This document shows positions 35,501 to 45,900 of a stretch of DNA of 64,000 nt, piece after piece. Numbering within the stretch: the first letter of the stretch is position 1; every line of letters starts with the position of its first letter. A program made the position numbers and the translations under genes. The stretch comes from Lactifluus volemus. Taxonomy: Eukaryota; Basidiomycota; Agaricomycetes; Russulales; Russulaceae. Location of the stretch: NCBI GenBank assembly GCA_022376515.1, contig WTXI01000039.1:124001-188000 (forward strand). The letters are read 5' to 3'. The notes beneath the pieces were generated by a model. The model saw only the letters and a program-made list of their open reading frames with translations, did no database searches and had not been told where the DNA came from.

Positions 35501-36075
35501 ACTGAGAGAATCTTAGGCAGGTGTGTGGGAAGGTTCGTTGTCTTTGCGCATCAAAATTCGAGCTATTTCTGAGACCCTGCGCCAACCCTCTTTCCCGACG
35601 CTCCCTTTCAGTTCAGCCCGTAGTCCCGACGGCATTTACTGTCATCGACTGCTAGTGTGCATTCTCGCTTGTCAAGGATATGTTGCGCTGACTATTCCCA
35701 CTTCAATACGCCCTCCTCACTGCCCTTCAGTCTCATTCTGTCAATGTCTTTCCTGCCAGTGTGACTTTCATTGTTTCTCTGGAATAACTGAGAGAATCTT
35801 AGGCAGGTGTGTGGGAAGGTTAGTCGTCTTTGTGCATCGAAATTCTGAGACCCTGCGCCAACCCTCCTTCCTGCCACTCCCTTTCTGTCCAGCTCACAGT
35901 CCCGACGGCATTTACTGTCATCAACTACTAGTGTCCATTCTCGCCTGTCAAGAATCTGTCGCGCTGACTACTCCCGCTTCCTTGCACCTCCCTCACCGCC
36001 TCTCATTTACAGACATTTCTGCGTTGATTTCCTGGTCTCAGACCTGCTGGCACTCGCAAACGTCCTGAGTGAGTT
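35501..36075. repeat. Tandem duplication of about 286 bases between the two Plavaka genes
   Basis: ACTGAGAGAATCTTAGGCAG occurs at 35501 and again at 35787. The following text (CCCTGCGCCAACCCTC, CCCGACGGCATTTACTGTCA, GCGCTGACTA) is shared in order with scattered differences. The copies lie directly upstream of the companion gene's start, in the divergent promoter zone. Confidence 0.85.
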
Positions 36076-36147
36076 CATGGCAATTTCATGCCTACTGGCG
36101 CTTTGAATCAGTAACTTCGTGTTCCCGCTCCCCGCAATTCACTCAGG

Positions 36148-36281
36148 TCGGGTGTACACTTTTTCTCAGTAGCAACCGGTGCGCATTTTTCTCCGGTCCT
36201 TTGTCGCTTAGCAGCAACGGTGCATAAACTTTCCCGGTTCCTTAACATTCAGTAGCGACCGGTGCAGAAATTTCCCCGGTA
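36148..36281. promoter_or_regulatory. Repeated ACCGGTGC ... CCGGT motifs upstream of the transposase
   Basis: Three good copies and one weak one follow the pattern AGCRACCGGTGC, then about nine A/T-rich bases, then CCGGT (near 36171, 36212 and 36253; weak copy near 36148), at a spacing of about 41. The array lies in the divergent promoter region about 300 bases before the transposase start. It may be a regulatory or transposase-binding array; this is inference. Confidence 0.6.
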
Positions 36282-36576
36282 CTAGTTTGTTATTCACTGT
36301 TGCTGGCACACGTCAAATTCTCTCCATTTTCTCCGGTGTATGTGTATCTCCTGTTGCCTCATGACCCATTGCATTCATTGTACTGAAATCTTTTACCCAT
36401 AGTTTCATTTCGCCTCTGACTTCTGGCATGGAACGCCCCCGATTTCCACCTACCCGTGTCCCTCTTCCCACGACCAATGCCTAGCACGCCCGTGCCTGCG
36501 GGCTAAGTAAATTATCAGGCTCTCCACGTAAGTCCTTCCTCACTGGCACCACTTTCTCCTGCCTTTCTTACTCACC

Positions 36577-39500
36577 ATGTTGTCATCGTACAGACTCCCG
36601 TGCTTGGTTTCTGGATGTCCCTCTACATTCAAGAGTCAGCACGGCCGCACATATCACTTCCGCACATTTCACACAAATTCCAACCTCCAGGCAAATCCAG
36701 GACAACGACAATCTACTCCCGAACTCCCACAAGCGCCACAACAACAACGCAGCGAACGCATAGAACACCCTCACCTAACTGGTAAGTATTTTCTACATAT
36801 CCCAAGTACTATGAACATTACTGATGCTCCTTCAACCAGCCCTTCCTTGCGATGCTGATGGGAACTTCCTGCCACCTGGGGCTCAGTCAACACCCCGCGC
36901 ACTCGCATCGCCCGACGATTGGACCCCATTTGAGAACAAAGTCCAGTTTCTCGTTGCCGATCTTCTGTACCGCCGAGTCGAGATGTCTGCCGCCAATATC
37001 GACTTGCTAATGGAGCTGTGGGGATTGTCTGTTGAAGGTTCCGATGAGTCCAGCCCATTCCAAAATCACCAACACCTGCACGCAACAATTGATTCATCAG
37101 CTCTTGGTGATGTGCCATGGAAATGTCTGATCACTGGATTCTCTGAGGATGTTGCAAGGGACGCTCCTAGCTGGAAACAGACGGACTACGAAGTGTGGTA
37201 TCGTGATCCTGATGAGGTTGTACGCACGATGTTGGATAATCCGGGTTTCAATGGGCAATTTGATTTTTGTCCATATGTCGAGCTTGACAAAGATCGTAAG
37301 CGTTGCTGGAGCAATGTAATGTCTGCAAACATCGCCTGGTATCATTGTGTAAGTTTGTATTCATTGTCCATACATTAGGCTGACTTCGTAATCATAGGAT
37401 GTCATTGCCACGCTGCGCGATGTCGAGACACGTGGCGCGATGTACTGCCCGATTATTTTAGGCAGTGACAAGACCACAGTCTCAGTCGCCACTGGACATG
37501 TCGAATATCATCCGTTGTACCTATCAATCGGCAATCCACACAATACAGTGCGACGTGCACACCGCAATGCCGTGATACCGATAGCGTTTCTCGCTATCCC
37601 CAAGAGTACGTTACATCATATTTTATAACGACTAAGGTATATTTATATGAACACGATGATCTAGGTGACCGGCGATATGACAACGATCCGGAGTTTCGCA
37701 AATTCAAGCGGCAATTATTCCATGCGTCGATATCTGCGGTGCTACAGCCGCTTCGACCTGGGATGACAAGGCCAGTCGTCCGACGATGCCCCGATGGCCA
37801 CTACCGGCGGGTCATCTACGACTTGGTAGCTTTCATCGCTGACTACCCTGAACAAGTCATGTTGACAGGGATTGTCCAGGGTTGGTGCCCGAAGTAAGTA
37901 GTTTAGTTTGACTCGGACTCGGAGAGTCGGAATTGGGCAACTGAATCCCAATACTGGAATAGGTGTACCGCCTCGCCAAATAACCCAGACGCCATTTCAG
38001 TGCCGCGAACGGGCGTGCTCACGGACGAGCTCATTTGTCTTCTAGATTCCAAGTCGCTTTGGGAAAAATATGGAATCAATGACGACATTATTGTGAGTAT
38101 TGGATTCTCATCCCATCTATGTATTATTGATGGATATTACAGCCATTCACCGCTGATTTTCCACGTGCAGATATCAACGAGATGATTTCGCCCGATCTAC
38201 TACACCAAGCTATCAAAGGCGCGTTCAAAGATCACCTTGTAACGTGGGTTGTGGACTACTTGAGAATCGCTTGGAATGAAAGTCAGGCAAACAAGATCCT
38301 TGATGACATTGACTGTCGGTGCGTCACGGATTTCTTTCCATACTGGCATCAAGCTCACACACCAAGGAAGAATCGCTGCCGTACCACCATTCCCAGGTCT
38401 TCGCCGCTTTCCTCATGGTCGCCGCTTCAAGCAGTGGACAGGGGATGACTCTAAAGCCTTGATGAAGGTATTTTCACACTGCTAGTGATGCGATTCCCCA
38501 TGACTTATACTTGAGATAGGTGTATCTTCCTGCGATTGTTGGCTATGTACCAGATGACATGGTAGCATGTATCGCGTCCTTCCTCGACGCCTGCTACATC
38601 TCCCGCCGCCAAGACATAAACGAGGACGCCTTGAACAACTTCGATCACTCACTTTCCAAGTTCCTGCGATTGCGTGAAGTATTTCGTACTACCGGTGTCC
38701 GACCAACAGGTTTTTTCCTTCCGCGTCAGCATATGCTGACACACTATCACACCCTTATCCAAGACTTCGGTGCCCCAGGTGGGCTTTGCTCATCCATCAC
38801 AGAATCTCGTCATATTACTGCCGTCAAGAAACCATGGCGGCGCTCTAGTCGGAATAACGCGCTTGGACAAATGCTCATGACAAACCAGCGCCTCGACAAG
38901 CTCGCAGCGATGCAGGCTGACTTTGTTGCCCGCGGGATGCTGCCAGCTGGCCATATGCCTCCTCCCAATGTCTCGTTCCTCCCCCGCCCAATCGATAACC
39001 CACCTGCACGCGACAATGACAGTGATGGTGACGATGACGATGAAGGGCCTGTGGACTCAGATATGAACGTGCTTGGGCACGTTGTCCTTGCACGTTTTTG
39101 TGGTAAGTACTGTAACACCGCTACACATTTTATATGAGTTTGAATCTAATATACTGTGCTGGAACTAGTGAGATCCTATCCCGGGGCTCTGCAAGAACTT
39201 GCGGCCAAAATAAATGAAGCTGATCTCCCCACACTGACACAGGCATTCCTTTCCGAGCAGCTTGGAATAGATGGAATACCAGCGGGCTTTCTGCCATACA
39301 CCATCGATGTGAAAGTCTTCCATTCTGCGATTGCAACTTTCTTTGCACCGAGCGATCCCAGTGGCGTCTGCGGCATGCGGCGCGAGCGCATACGAGCAAC
39401 GCCTTCGTGGCGAGGAGGGGGACCAAGATATGACACCGTGTTTGTGGTCGAGGACGATGAGAGGCCGGGAATGCGTGGACTCAACGTTGCCCGCATCCGG

Positions 39501-39800
39501 ACATTTTTTTCATTTGTGTACAATGATGTAGTGTTTCCATGTGCGTTTGTCGAATGGTTCACAACGGTAGGCGTGGACAGCATCACTGGAATGTGGGTGG
39601 TGCATCCCGATTATATCTGCAACAGACGCCACAAGGCTGTTATTCACCTCGACGCGATCCTGCGCGCTGCTCATCTTATCCCGATTTATGGTCGTAATCC
39701 CTTACCAATACAAATAAATTCAGTAGTATCACTCGATACTTTTAAAGCATATTACGTCAATAAGTATATTGACCATCACGCACACGAAATCGCTTTCTGA
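36577..39800 (+). CDS. Plavaka transposase
   Basis: Exons: 36577-36781, 36840-37348, 37398-37605, 37665-37893, 37963-38092, 38143-38318, 38371-38467, 38520-39102, 39169-39800, giving an uninterrupted 922-residue protein. It opens with a C2H2 zinc finger (CLVSGCPSTFKSQHGRTYHF), then the family blocks DDWTPFENKVQFLVADLLY, FDFCPYVELDKDRKR, ATLRDVETRGAMYCPIILGS, YDLVAFIADYPEQVMLTGIV, EMISPDLLHQAIKGAFKDHL, PPFPGLRRFPHGRRFKQWTG and DTVFVVEDDERPGMRGLNV, and ends near IHLDAILRAAHLIPIYG. These blocks are what I know from basidiomycete Plavaka elements in the CACTA/Mirage/Chapaev group. It is expected to excise and integrate the element. There is no frameshift or stop, unlike the genes at the start of the window. 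Assignment of the acidic catalytic residues was not attempted. Confidence 0.9.
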
Positions 39801-39809
39801 TATTCTTTC

Positions 39810-39982
39810 TGTACTACCTAGATCTAGATTAGTTTCTGTTGTAACTAGAAACTTTATGTCGTTCCTAGAATCGGCTAGAATTGGTTACTAGAATTGACTA
39901 GGTGACTAGATGTCACTAGAGCCAGTAACCTAGTGACGCTAGTGACAAAAGTCGCTCCAGTAAAATATCATTTTGCTGATGC
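39810..39982. repeat. Right end of Plavaka element: CTAG-rich subterminal zone and terminal inverted repeat
   Basis: CTAG or near variants occur every 10-15 bases from 39820 to 39945. The inner inverted repeat ends at 39946, and a further 16-base exact inverted match to the left end occupies 39967-39982. Confidence 0.75.
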
Positions 39983-41700
39983 ATTCTCCCGAACCAACTT
40001 CGCCTGGAGAAGCTCTCGACCCAAGCCGCCATCCACATGCTCACACTCCCCACTGACTCCGCAGTCCTCCGCAGATTGGGTCTACCCTGGTGCCGTGGAG
40101 AAGGGAGCGGCACCCCACTCCCATATCCCGACCTCGCCCGCCCGCCGGATACGTGCATCCGACGTCTCAGCCTCCAGGTACCTACCGACAGCCGCAGTCC
40201 TGCCCACTTCAACCAGTGGCACCCCCCTTGGAAACGCTGCACCTTCCCACCGACTGACTCACGATCTTGCCCGACCAAGCCCAAGGTGATGCACGAAAAC
40301 GACTCATCAAAACGATCACAACATCCCACTACTCAAAGCCGAACCACATCGCCATCTACTGCCGAGAGCTCGGAGTTTGGATTCCTCGGAAAGAATGTCA
40401 ATGGCATAGATGGTGACACGGTGCAAGAGGTGTCCTTTCTGAACCTCGACCCTGCAGACCCAAACGGCTGGCGAGATACCCTTGTTGGTAGCACCATCGA
40501 TCTCTCGAAGCCTTCAATCGGTCGTCTTTTGACTTCGACCAGCCCATGTCGTCGACGCAAGAGGCAGCGCTCGCGGCCGCCACTGCGGTAAGGCTTCCAC
40601 TGCACCGACACACGGGGAGTGAGATGAGCTTGGTCTCGAATGGTTTCGGCATCGTCGAACCTCTGCTCACACACGCGCGAGGAGACTCGACTGGCAGCGC
40701 CGCCATCACCACCACCGCTGTGATGGACTCCGATACCGATGCCGACTCGGGCATCATAGAGCACCAGAGCATGGCGGGTATCGGCACCGCGGGGCGGAGC
40801 CCACGGATCCGGGCGCGGCACGGGGACAATGTCGGGAGCGGCCTCAGTCTCGGACAAATATCGCTTGCGTCTGTCGCGGCGGCCGGTGGACGTTTTCCGA
40901 GTATAGCGCCAGGCGAGTGATTGAGCGGGCTTTCGATGTTGGAAGGGCATAAAGATTTGCCGCCAGCGCCAGCGCAATGAGCGATTCACAAAGCTCGCCT
41001 CATCACTGGATTTTTGGTTCGCGCATTCCACTTTTATTTTTTGGGTTTTACGACTCGGATTTATCGGTTGTTGGTTCTGATTAACTATCTTTTTCAAAAC
41101 ACTCACACTCACACACTCACACACCATATCATCTTTTCTTGTACGTTTCTACCATTCTTTATTGGTTTTTGGTTGGAATTTGGAATTTAGAACTTGGAAT
41201 TTGGAACAGGGTTTTTCGTTCGTTTCGTATATGTATAAAATAGATAGTTCGCGGACGTTCAAAACAACCCCCTCTGTAGTTCTCTCTCTCGGATTGGACG
41301 TACCAAGCCCTCCTTATACCATCTACTACTAACTACATTATCAAAAGGTAGTTCGTCGCGTTCCTTTTTTTCTTTGTCTACTCCGTGTATAATTATAGAG
41401 TATTAAAAAAAAATTGGGGTTGTGGTTATGAGGGTAGCTATGATGATCACGGATAGCACGGTTCGGGAGCATAATAAGTGCGTGAGATGCTCCTACCTGA
41501 CTGCAGGAGGGAAGGGGCCGTGTCAGGATGCTATTGTGAAATTTCTCAGCTTCTAGTCTCAATCAACATCAGACGCGATTGCTCGTGAGTACTGTATGGG
41601 CATGTTGAGTGTCATAATATACAAATTTATAAAATCAACTTTGATAAAGCTGGATACCTTCGTTAAAACTTTAAAATAAAAATATTTTTATTTAAATTAA
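39983..41700 (+). pseudogene. Filler plus copied protease tail in front of alpha3
   Basis: After the transposon, about 80 unexplained bases lead into the filler (about 40062-40155) also seen at 20795. About 215 bases unique to this copy follow. From about 40366 the protease tail begins (ELGFLGKNVNGIDGDTVQEV in approximate reading; compare 8762 onward) and runs with small indels to SIAPGE near 40919, then the 3' flank and minisatellite. More of the protease is present than in the 20.9 kb copy. There is no start codon or catalytic motif. Confidence 0.83.
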
Positions 41701-41717
41701 CAGGTATTGCAATGTGT

Positions 41718-41723
41718 CACGTG
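41718..41723. promoter_or_regulatory. CACGTG box of alpha3, displaced by an insertion
   Basis: The box GTCACGTGAC sits just before the left target duplication of the 41.7 kb retroposon. It is now about 1.18 kb from the alpha3 start, instead of 87 bases as in alpha1 and alpha2. Confidence 0.5.
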
Positions 41724-41737
41724 ACGTTCGTATTTTC

Positions 41738-42821
41738 TTTTTTTTTTTTATTACTAAGCGATGTATTAGGTAGAGAAGATAGTAATCTAGGTTACCTAAC
41801 AGCTCTACCTACTTGGGTCCGGACTCGGAGGGAGGATAAGAAATGCGTTTACGCACATCCCGGATATGGGATAGTGTAGGGCTCAGGAGGCGGGACTACC
41901 GCGTTTACTACACCTCTCGAGTGATCCGATTCTGGATAGAGTTCCTGGAATTTCTTTTTAAGGGCATTTTCCCAGGTTATTTTAACCCTTGTGATTGTTG
42001 ATTTCATTTCAAGGTTTTTGTCACCGCTACCTTGTCATCGGGTTATCATGTTCTTTGTGCATATTACTTTCTGTCTTATCTCTATTTTATTCTCTCGACA
42101 TCAGAGTGTGTATGGGAGATGGCGGTGTTTTCGCCTGTTGTTGGCGCACTAGGGGCCTGGCTTGCAGCAGTGATGGGTGGCAGGGGTGGGTCTTGGTTGG
42201 CATATTAGCTGATTGATGGTGCCTTGTTTTCCAGGGGGTTGGTTTCTCTTCGGGGTTTGTTCCGAGCGGGTGTCTGAAAGGGCTCTTTTCCGCTTTTGGA
42301 GTTCAAGTTGGTCTGTGAGGGGGAAAGTGGAGGTATCATCCATGTTGGTGAGGAGTTGGGGCCGTTTGGGTGGGTGCTCGTTACAGCATTCAGTGCGTGC
42401 TGTCAGGGGGGGGGGGGCTGGTTACAGTTTTGGATAGTGTTCCTTACAGTTACGGGGGGGGTTGGTTCTCAGACTTGCCGGGGGGGGTCTTACAGTAAAT
42501 TCAATATAGGAGGTGATTAAAGGTTGGGGTACATGGTTTTATGTGTTTTCGGGAGGTTATTACAGGGGGGGTAGCATTGTCTAGGCTAAGGGTTGTATAA
42601 GACCGGTCAAGTGGTCTGGGGGTCATAGAGGTTCGGGTCTCTCTGGCCCTCGGGTCTGGAGGGGGTCTGCAGTGCGGTCTACACATTTCTGGAGGGGTCA
42701 TCTCCTAGGGGGCGGTTGGTGTCTCCGAGAGTGAGTTGTATGCTCTTTCTCAACTTGCCTTCGCCGGAGCGAAGGGTTGCCTAAACCATGGTCGTGGTTA
42801 GGGTTCAAGGTCCCCCCCGAC
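41738..42821 (-). mobile_element. Poly(A)-tailed retroposon in the alpha3 promoter
   Basis: An 11-base direct repeat, TTCGTATTTTC, flanks the insert (41727-41737 and 42822-42832), and the matching regions of alpha1 and alpha2 have no insert. The + strand begins with a T run, so the element is on the - strand with a short poly(A). The insert is G-rich on the + strand from 42120 on, with recurrent TTACAG plus long G runs near 42370-42570. It shows no reverse transcriptase or other recognisable protein. Similarity to the beta1 retroposon is not obvious, so it is probably a different non-autonomous family or a 5' truncated LINE. Confidence 0.82.
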
Positions 42822-42905
42822 TTCGTATTTTCGATTGAGTGGTTCCCATCTCCCCTTCCTTCTTTCCTCCATTTTAACCTACGAACACCAGAAAAGGTCA
42901 CCGAA

Positions 42906-45900
42906 ATGCAACCGAACTTGCAGCCACTACAGGTGACGGGTTCGTATTTTTACGCTACCCTCTCCGACAAGTACTGAATCTCCTTTTATTAGTCCTCAGA
43001 GTGCAAAATCTTCCCCGTCTCAAGACCTTGCTTGGCAAAAAACGATGGTTTTATGCTACTGTGACTGACGGGGAGAAGTCGTGGAAGACACAGTCTGTGC
43101 GGAGTGTGGGACAACGAGTTGAATGGAACGAGAACGTCGCATTGTAAGAGATGTCGTTTCATTTATTTCTATTGGTAGCTGAGTCTCCTGCAGTGTTATT
43201 CAACCACTCTCCAACATTATAGTATCCCTCTATGCGAAAATGACCACGAGAAAAGACATCCTTGTTGGAAGGCAGGAAATTGTCGCCGAGCCCAGAGGCG
43301 GTTCGTCCATGTCATTGCATTATTTACTCATGCGTCTGGCTGAGCATCCTACATATAGAACTTGATGTTCTTTTCAACGGTACCGACGCACGCGATGGAC
43401 ACCCATCGGAACCAACCACACTGTTCTTGGTGATCTCCGTGCCTCCAAACGCCGCTTCCTCTTCAAATGCTGTACTCGAGACGCAGAGGCCCACAACGGC
43501 CGATCCAGACAGATCTGTAGACCAAGACGGGGCTCCGGATCTTACAGTCTCCTTCGACAATGAAACGATGCAGTCCACCGCATTTGCTACCACTATATCT
43601 CGGAAAGACGGCCCTCCCACTGAGAGCGATGATCCTGTACGTTCAGCACCGGACAGCCAGGCAGAGACGTCACGCACTGCTCTCCATCGCGCCGAGGAAT
43701 CTATTAGCACAATAAAAACATGGAAACGTGCCGTTAGTATTATAAAGTTGGTGATGGACACCGTCGGTCCAATCACAGCAGTATGCCTAATATCGTTTTT
43801 CCATATCCGTTAAGCCAACATCCGTTTTTCAGCTGAACCCCTATGCCAATCTGGCGTGGGGTCTGCTCTCGAAAATTCCCGAGGTGCATCTCCTTGCCTT
43901 CTGAGATATTCACACGTTTGTTCACATCTTAATGTCAGAACTTGCTGAAGCAGGTTGAGCGTGACGGCAACGTCGAAACACTGCTTGAGGCGATACGGGA
44001 CGGGTTTGAATTTGCAGAGGAGGCTGATACATTGAGGAACATCAAGCCAGAGTCTAAGCAGGCAGCACTTCTCCAGGAGATGCTTGAGTGTGTCACCGAA
44101 TGTGCTATATTTATCAGATCGTATGCGGAAGTTGTGCAATTTGGTACGTTGTCTTGATCTCATTGGCCCTCATAAAGATACTAAACATATCATTTGCAGG
44201 AAAGCGGGCTTTGAAGAGTATTTTCGGACAAGCTGACGGGAAAATTGAAGAGTACCGCTCCAATCTCGTACGACTTCGAGAGAGTTTCCTTGCTCGTGGT
44301 GTTGTCACTATCGAAGTCACTGTGCTAGAAGCTGGTGCGCTATTTAGATACTCATAATGGTGTCCGATTGTGGATCTGACAGAGGGCATTCACAGAACTG
44401 GACGGAAAGATCAGAGAACTACCATATAAGGGAGGCTGGAGATTTGGCGCTGATAAGCGGTGCCTTCCAGGTACGCGCGAAGACTTTTTGGAGCATATTA
44501 TGAAATGGGTCGAGAATCCGAAATCCAAACGTGGTCTGGTTCTCCTTGGCCAGGCAGGAACAGGGAAGTCGTCGATTGCACACGAGGTGGCACGTCACTT
44601 CGACAAGACGTGTCTTGGGTGTTACTTTGCTTTTCTGCGCAAAGAACAATCGAAGGACGAGGCTTACCAGCTATTCACGACACTTGCTCGTGATCTTTCT
44701 GATCGACATCCTGCGTTCAAAATTGCTCTCGGGAGGGCCATCAAGAATAATTCATCTCTTCGTGGTACCCGGGACTATCATACACTTTTCGAATCCCTCC
44801 TCATCGAGCCGCTCAAGAATCTGCCACTTCCCGGACCGATTCTTATCGTTATTGATGCATTGGATGAGAGTGGTGATACAATTGGGAAGAAAGGATTACA
44901 CACTTTTCTGGCAGAACATCTTACCGATTTCCCATCACAATTCCGGGTACTAGTCACCACGAGGTCTGAAGGTGGCATCGAGCCCGCATTCGCCGAAGCG
45001 CCATCTGTTGACACGCTCTACATGGATGATGCGAAATTGGCTGCCAACACGGAGCAAGATATTAGCGTCTATCTTGAAACGGAGCTTCCTCCCGACGTAT
45101 TCAAGGTCTATGGTGTCAAATTAGCGAAGGCAGCAGAAGGCTTGTTTCAATGGGCGGCTGTTGCATGTGGGTTCATAAACACGCCTCCTGCTAGCTTTGG
45201 CTTCAGCAAGCAAAAGTGTGTACAGCGCCTGTTGGGACACTCTCGAGATGGTAATACACAAAACCCGCTGGACAAGCTTTACGAAGAACTTCTGGAAGGA
45301 TATTTCAAACCATACGAGGCACAAATACTATTTCGGTCCGTGATGGGACAGCTCTTTGCTGCAATGGAGCCCCTCTCCATTGAATCCTTGATTACTCTGC
45401 GACAACATGCTCCCATTGATGATCCCGAAGATTCTGATCCTGTCCTTGAAATGCTTCGTCATCTCGGCTCGCTGCTGAGTAACGTGACTTCAAGTGATCA
45501 AACTCGTCCCATTGTTCCTCTCCATACATCATTCCGTGACTTTTTAACCGACAAGAAGAGTGGCGTATTTTATGTGGACCTTGAGGAAGCCCATCATGAG
45601 TTGGCACATTCTTGCCTTGGGCTAATGCTGAACAAGCTGAAATTCAACATTTGCAACCTTGAGTCGTCATATCTCGCGAACAGCGATGTCCACGACCTTG
45701 ATTCTCGAATTGCCAAACACATTCCGCCTACTCTATCATATGCGTGCATTTATTGGGACAATCATTTGGAGCATCTTGCCTTCGAGCAGGATCTCTTCAC
45801 GAAACTTCGATCCCTGTTCGAAGCCAAGTTTCTATTTTGGCTGGAGGTGCTCAGCATCAAGAACGTTGTGGGCCTTGCTTCAACAGCATTATCACCTCTG

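Larger units (their letters stand above)
32266..39982. mobile_element. Plavaka-type (CMC superfamily) DNA transposon, about 7.7 kb
   Basis: The element lies between the end of beta2 and the filler/protease tail of alpha3. Its ends are inverted: GCATCAGCAAAATGAT at 32266-32281 is the exact reverse complement of 39967-39982. Just inside, 32284-32300 (GTGACTGGCGTTACTAG) pairs with 39930-39946 at 14 of 17 positions. Both subterminal zones are rich in CTAG. It contains two divergent genes: the transposase (36577-39800, +) and a companion (32881-35496, -). No clear flanking target duplication was found, so the exact outer ends are uncertain. The intact transposase suggests a fairly young insertion. 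Confidence 0.85.

Noticed and set aside
39933..40050. Translation containing FADAFSRTN, reminiscent of the ADALSR motif of Ty3 polyproteins
   Set aside because: Isolated short match with no reverse transcriptase, RNase H or integrase sequence around it; likely chance.
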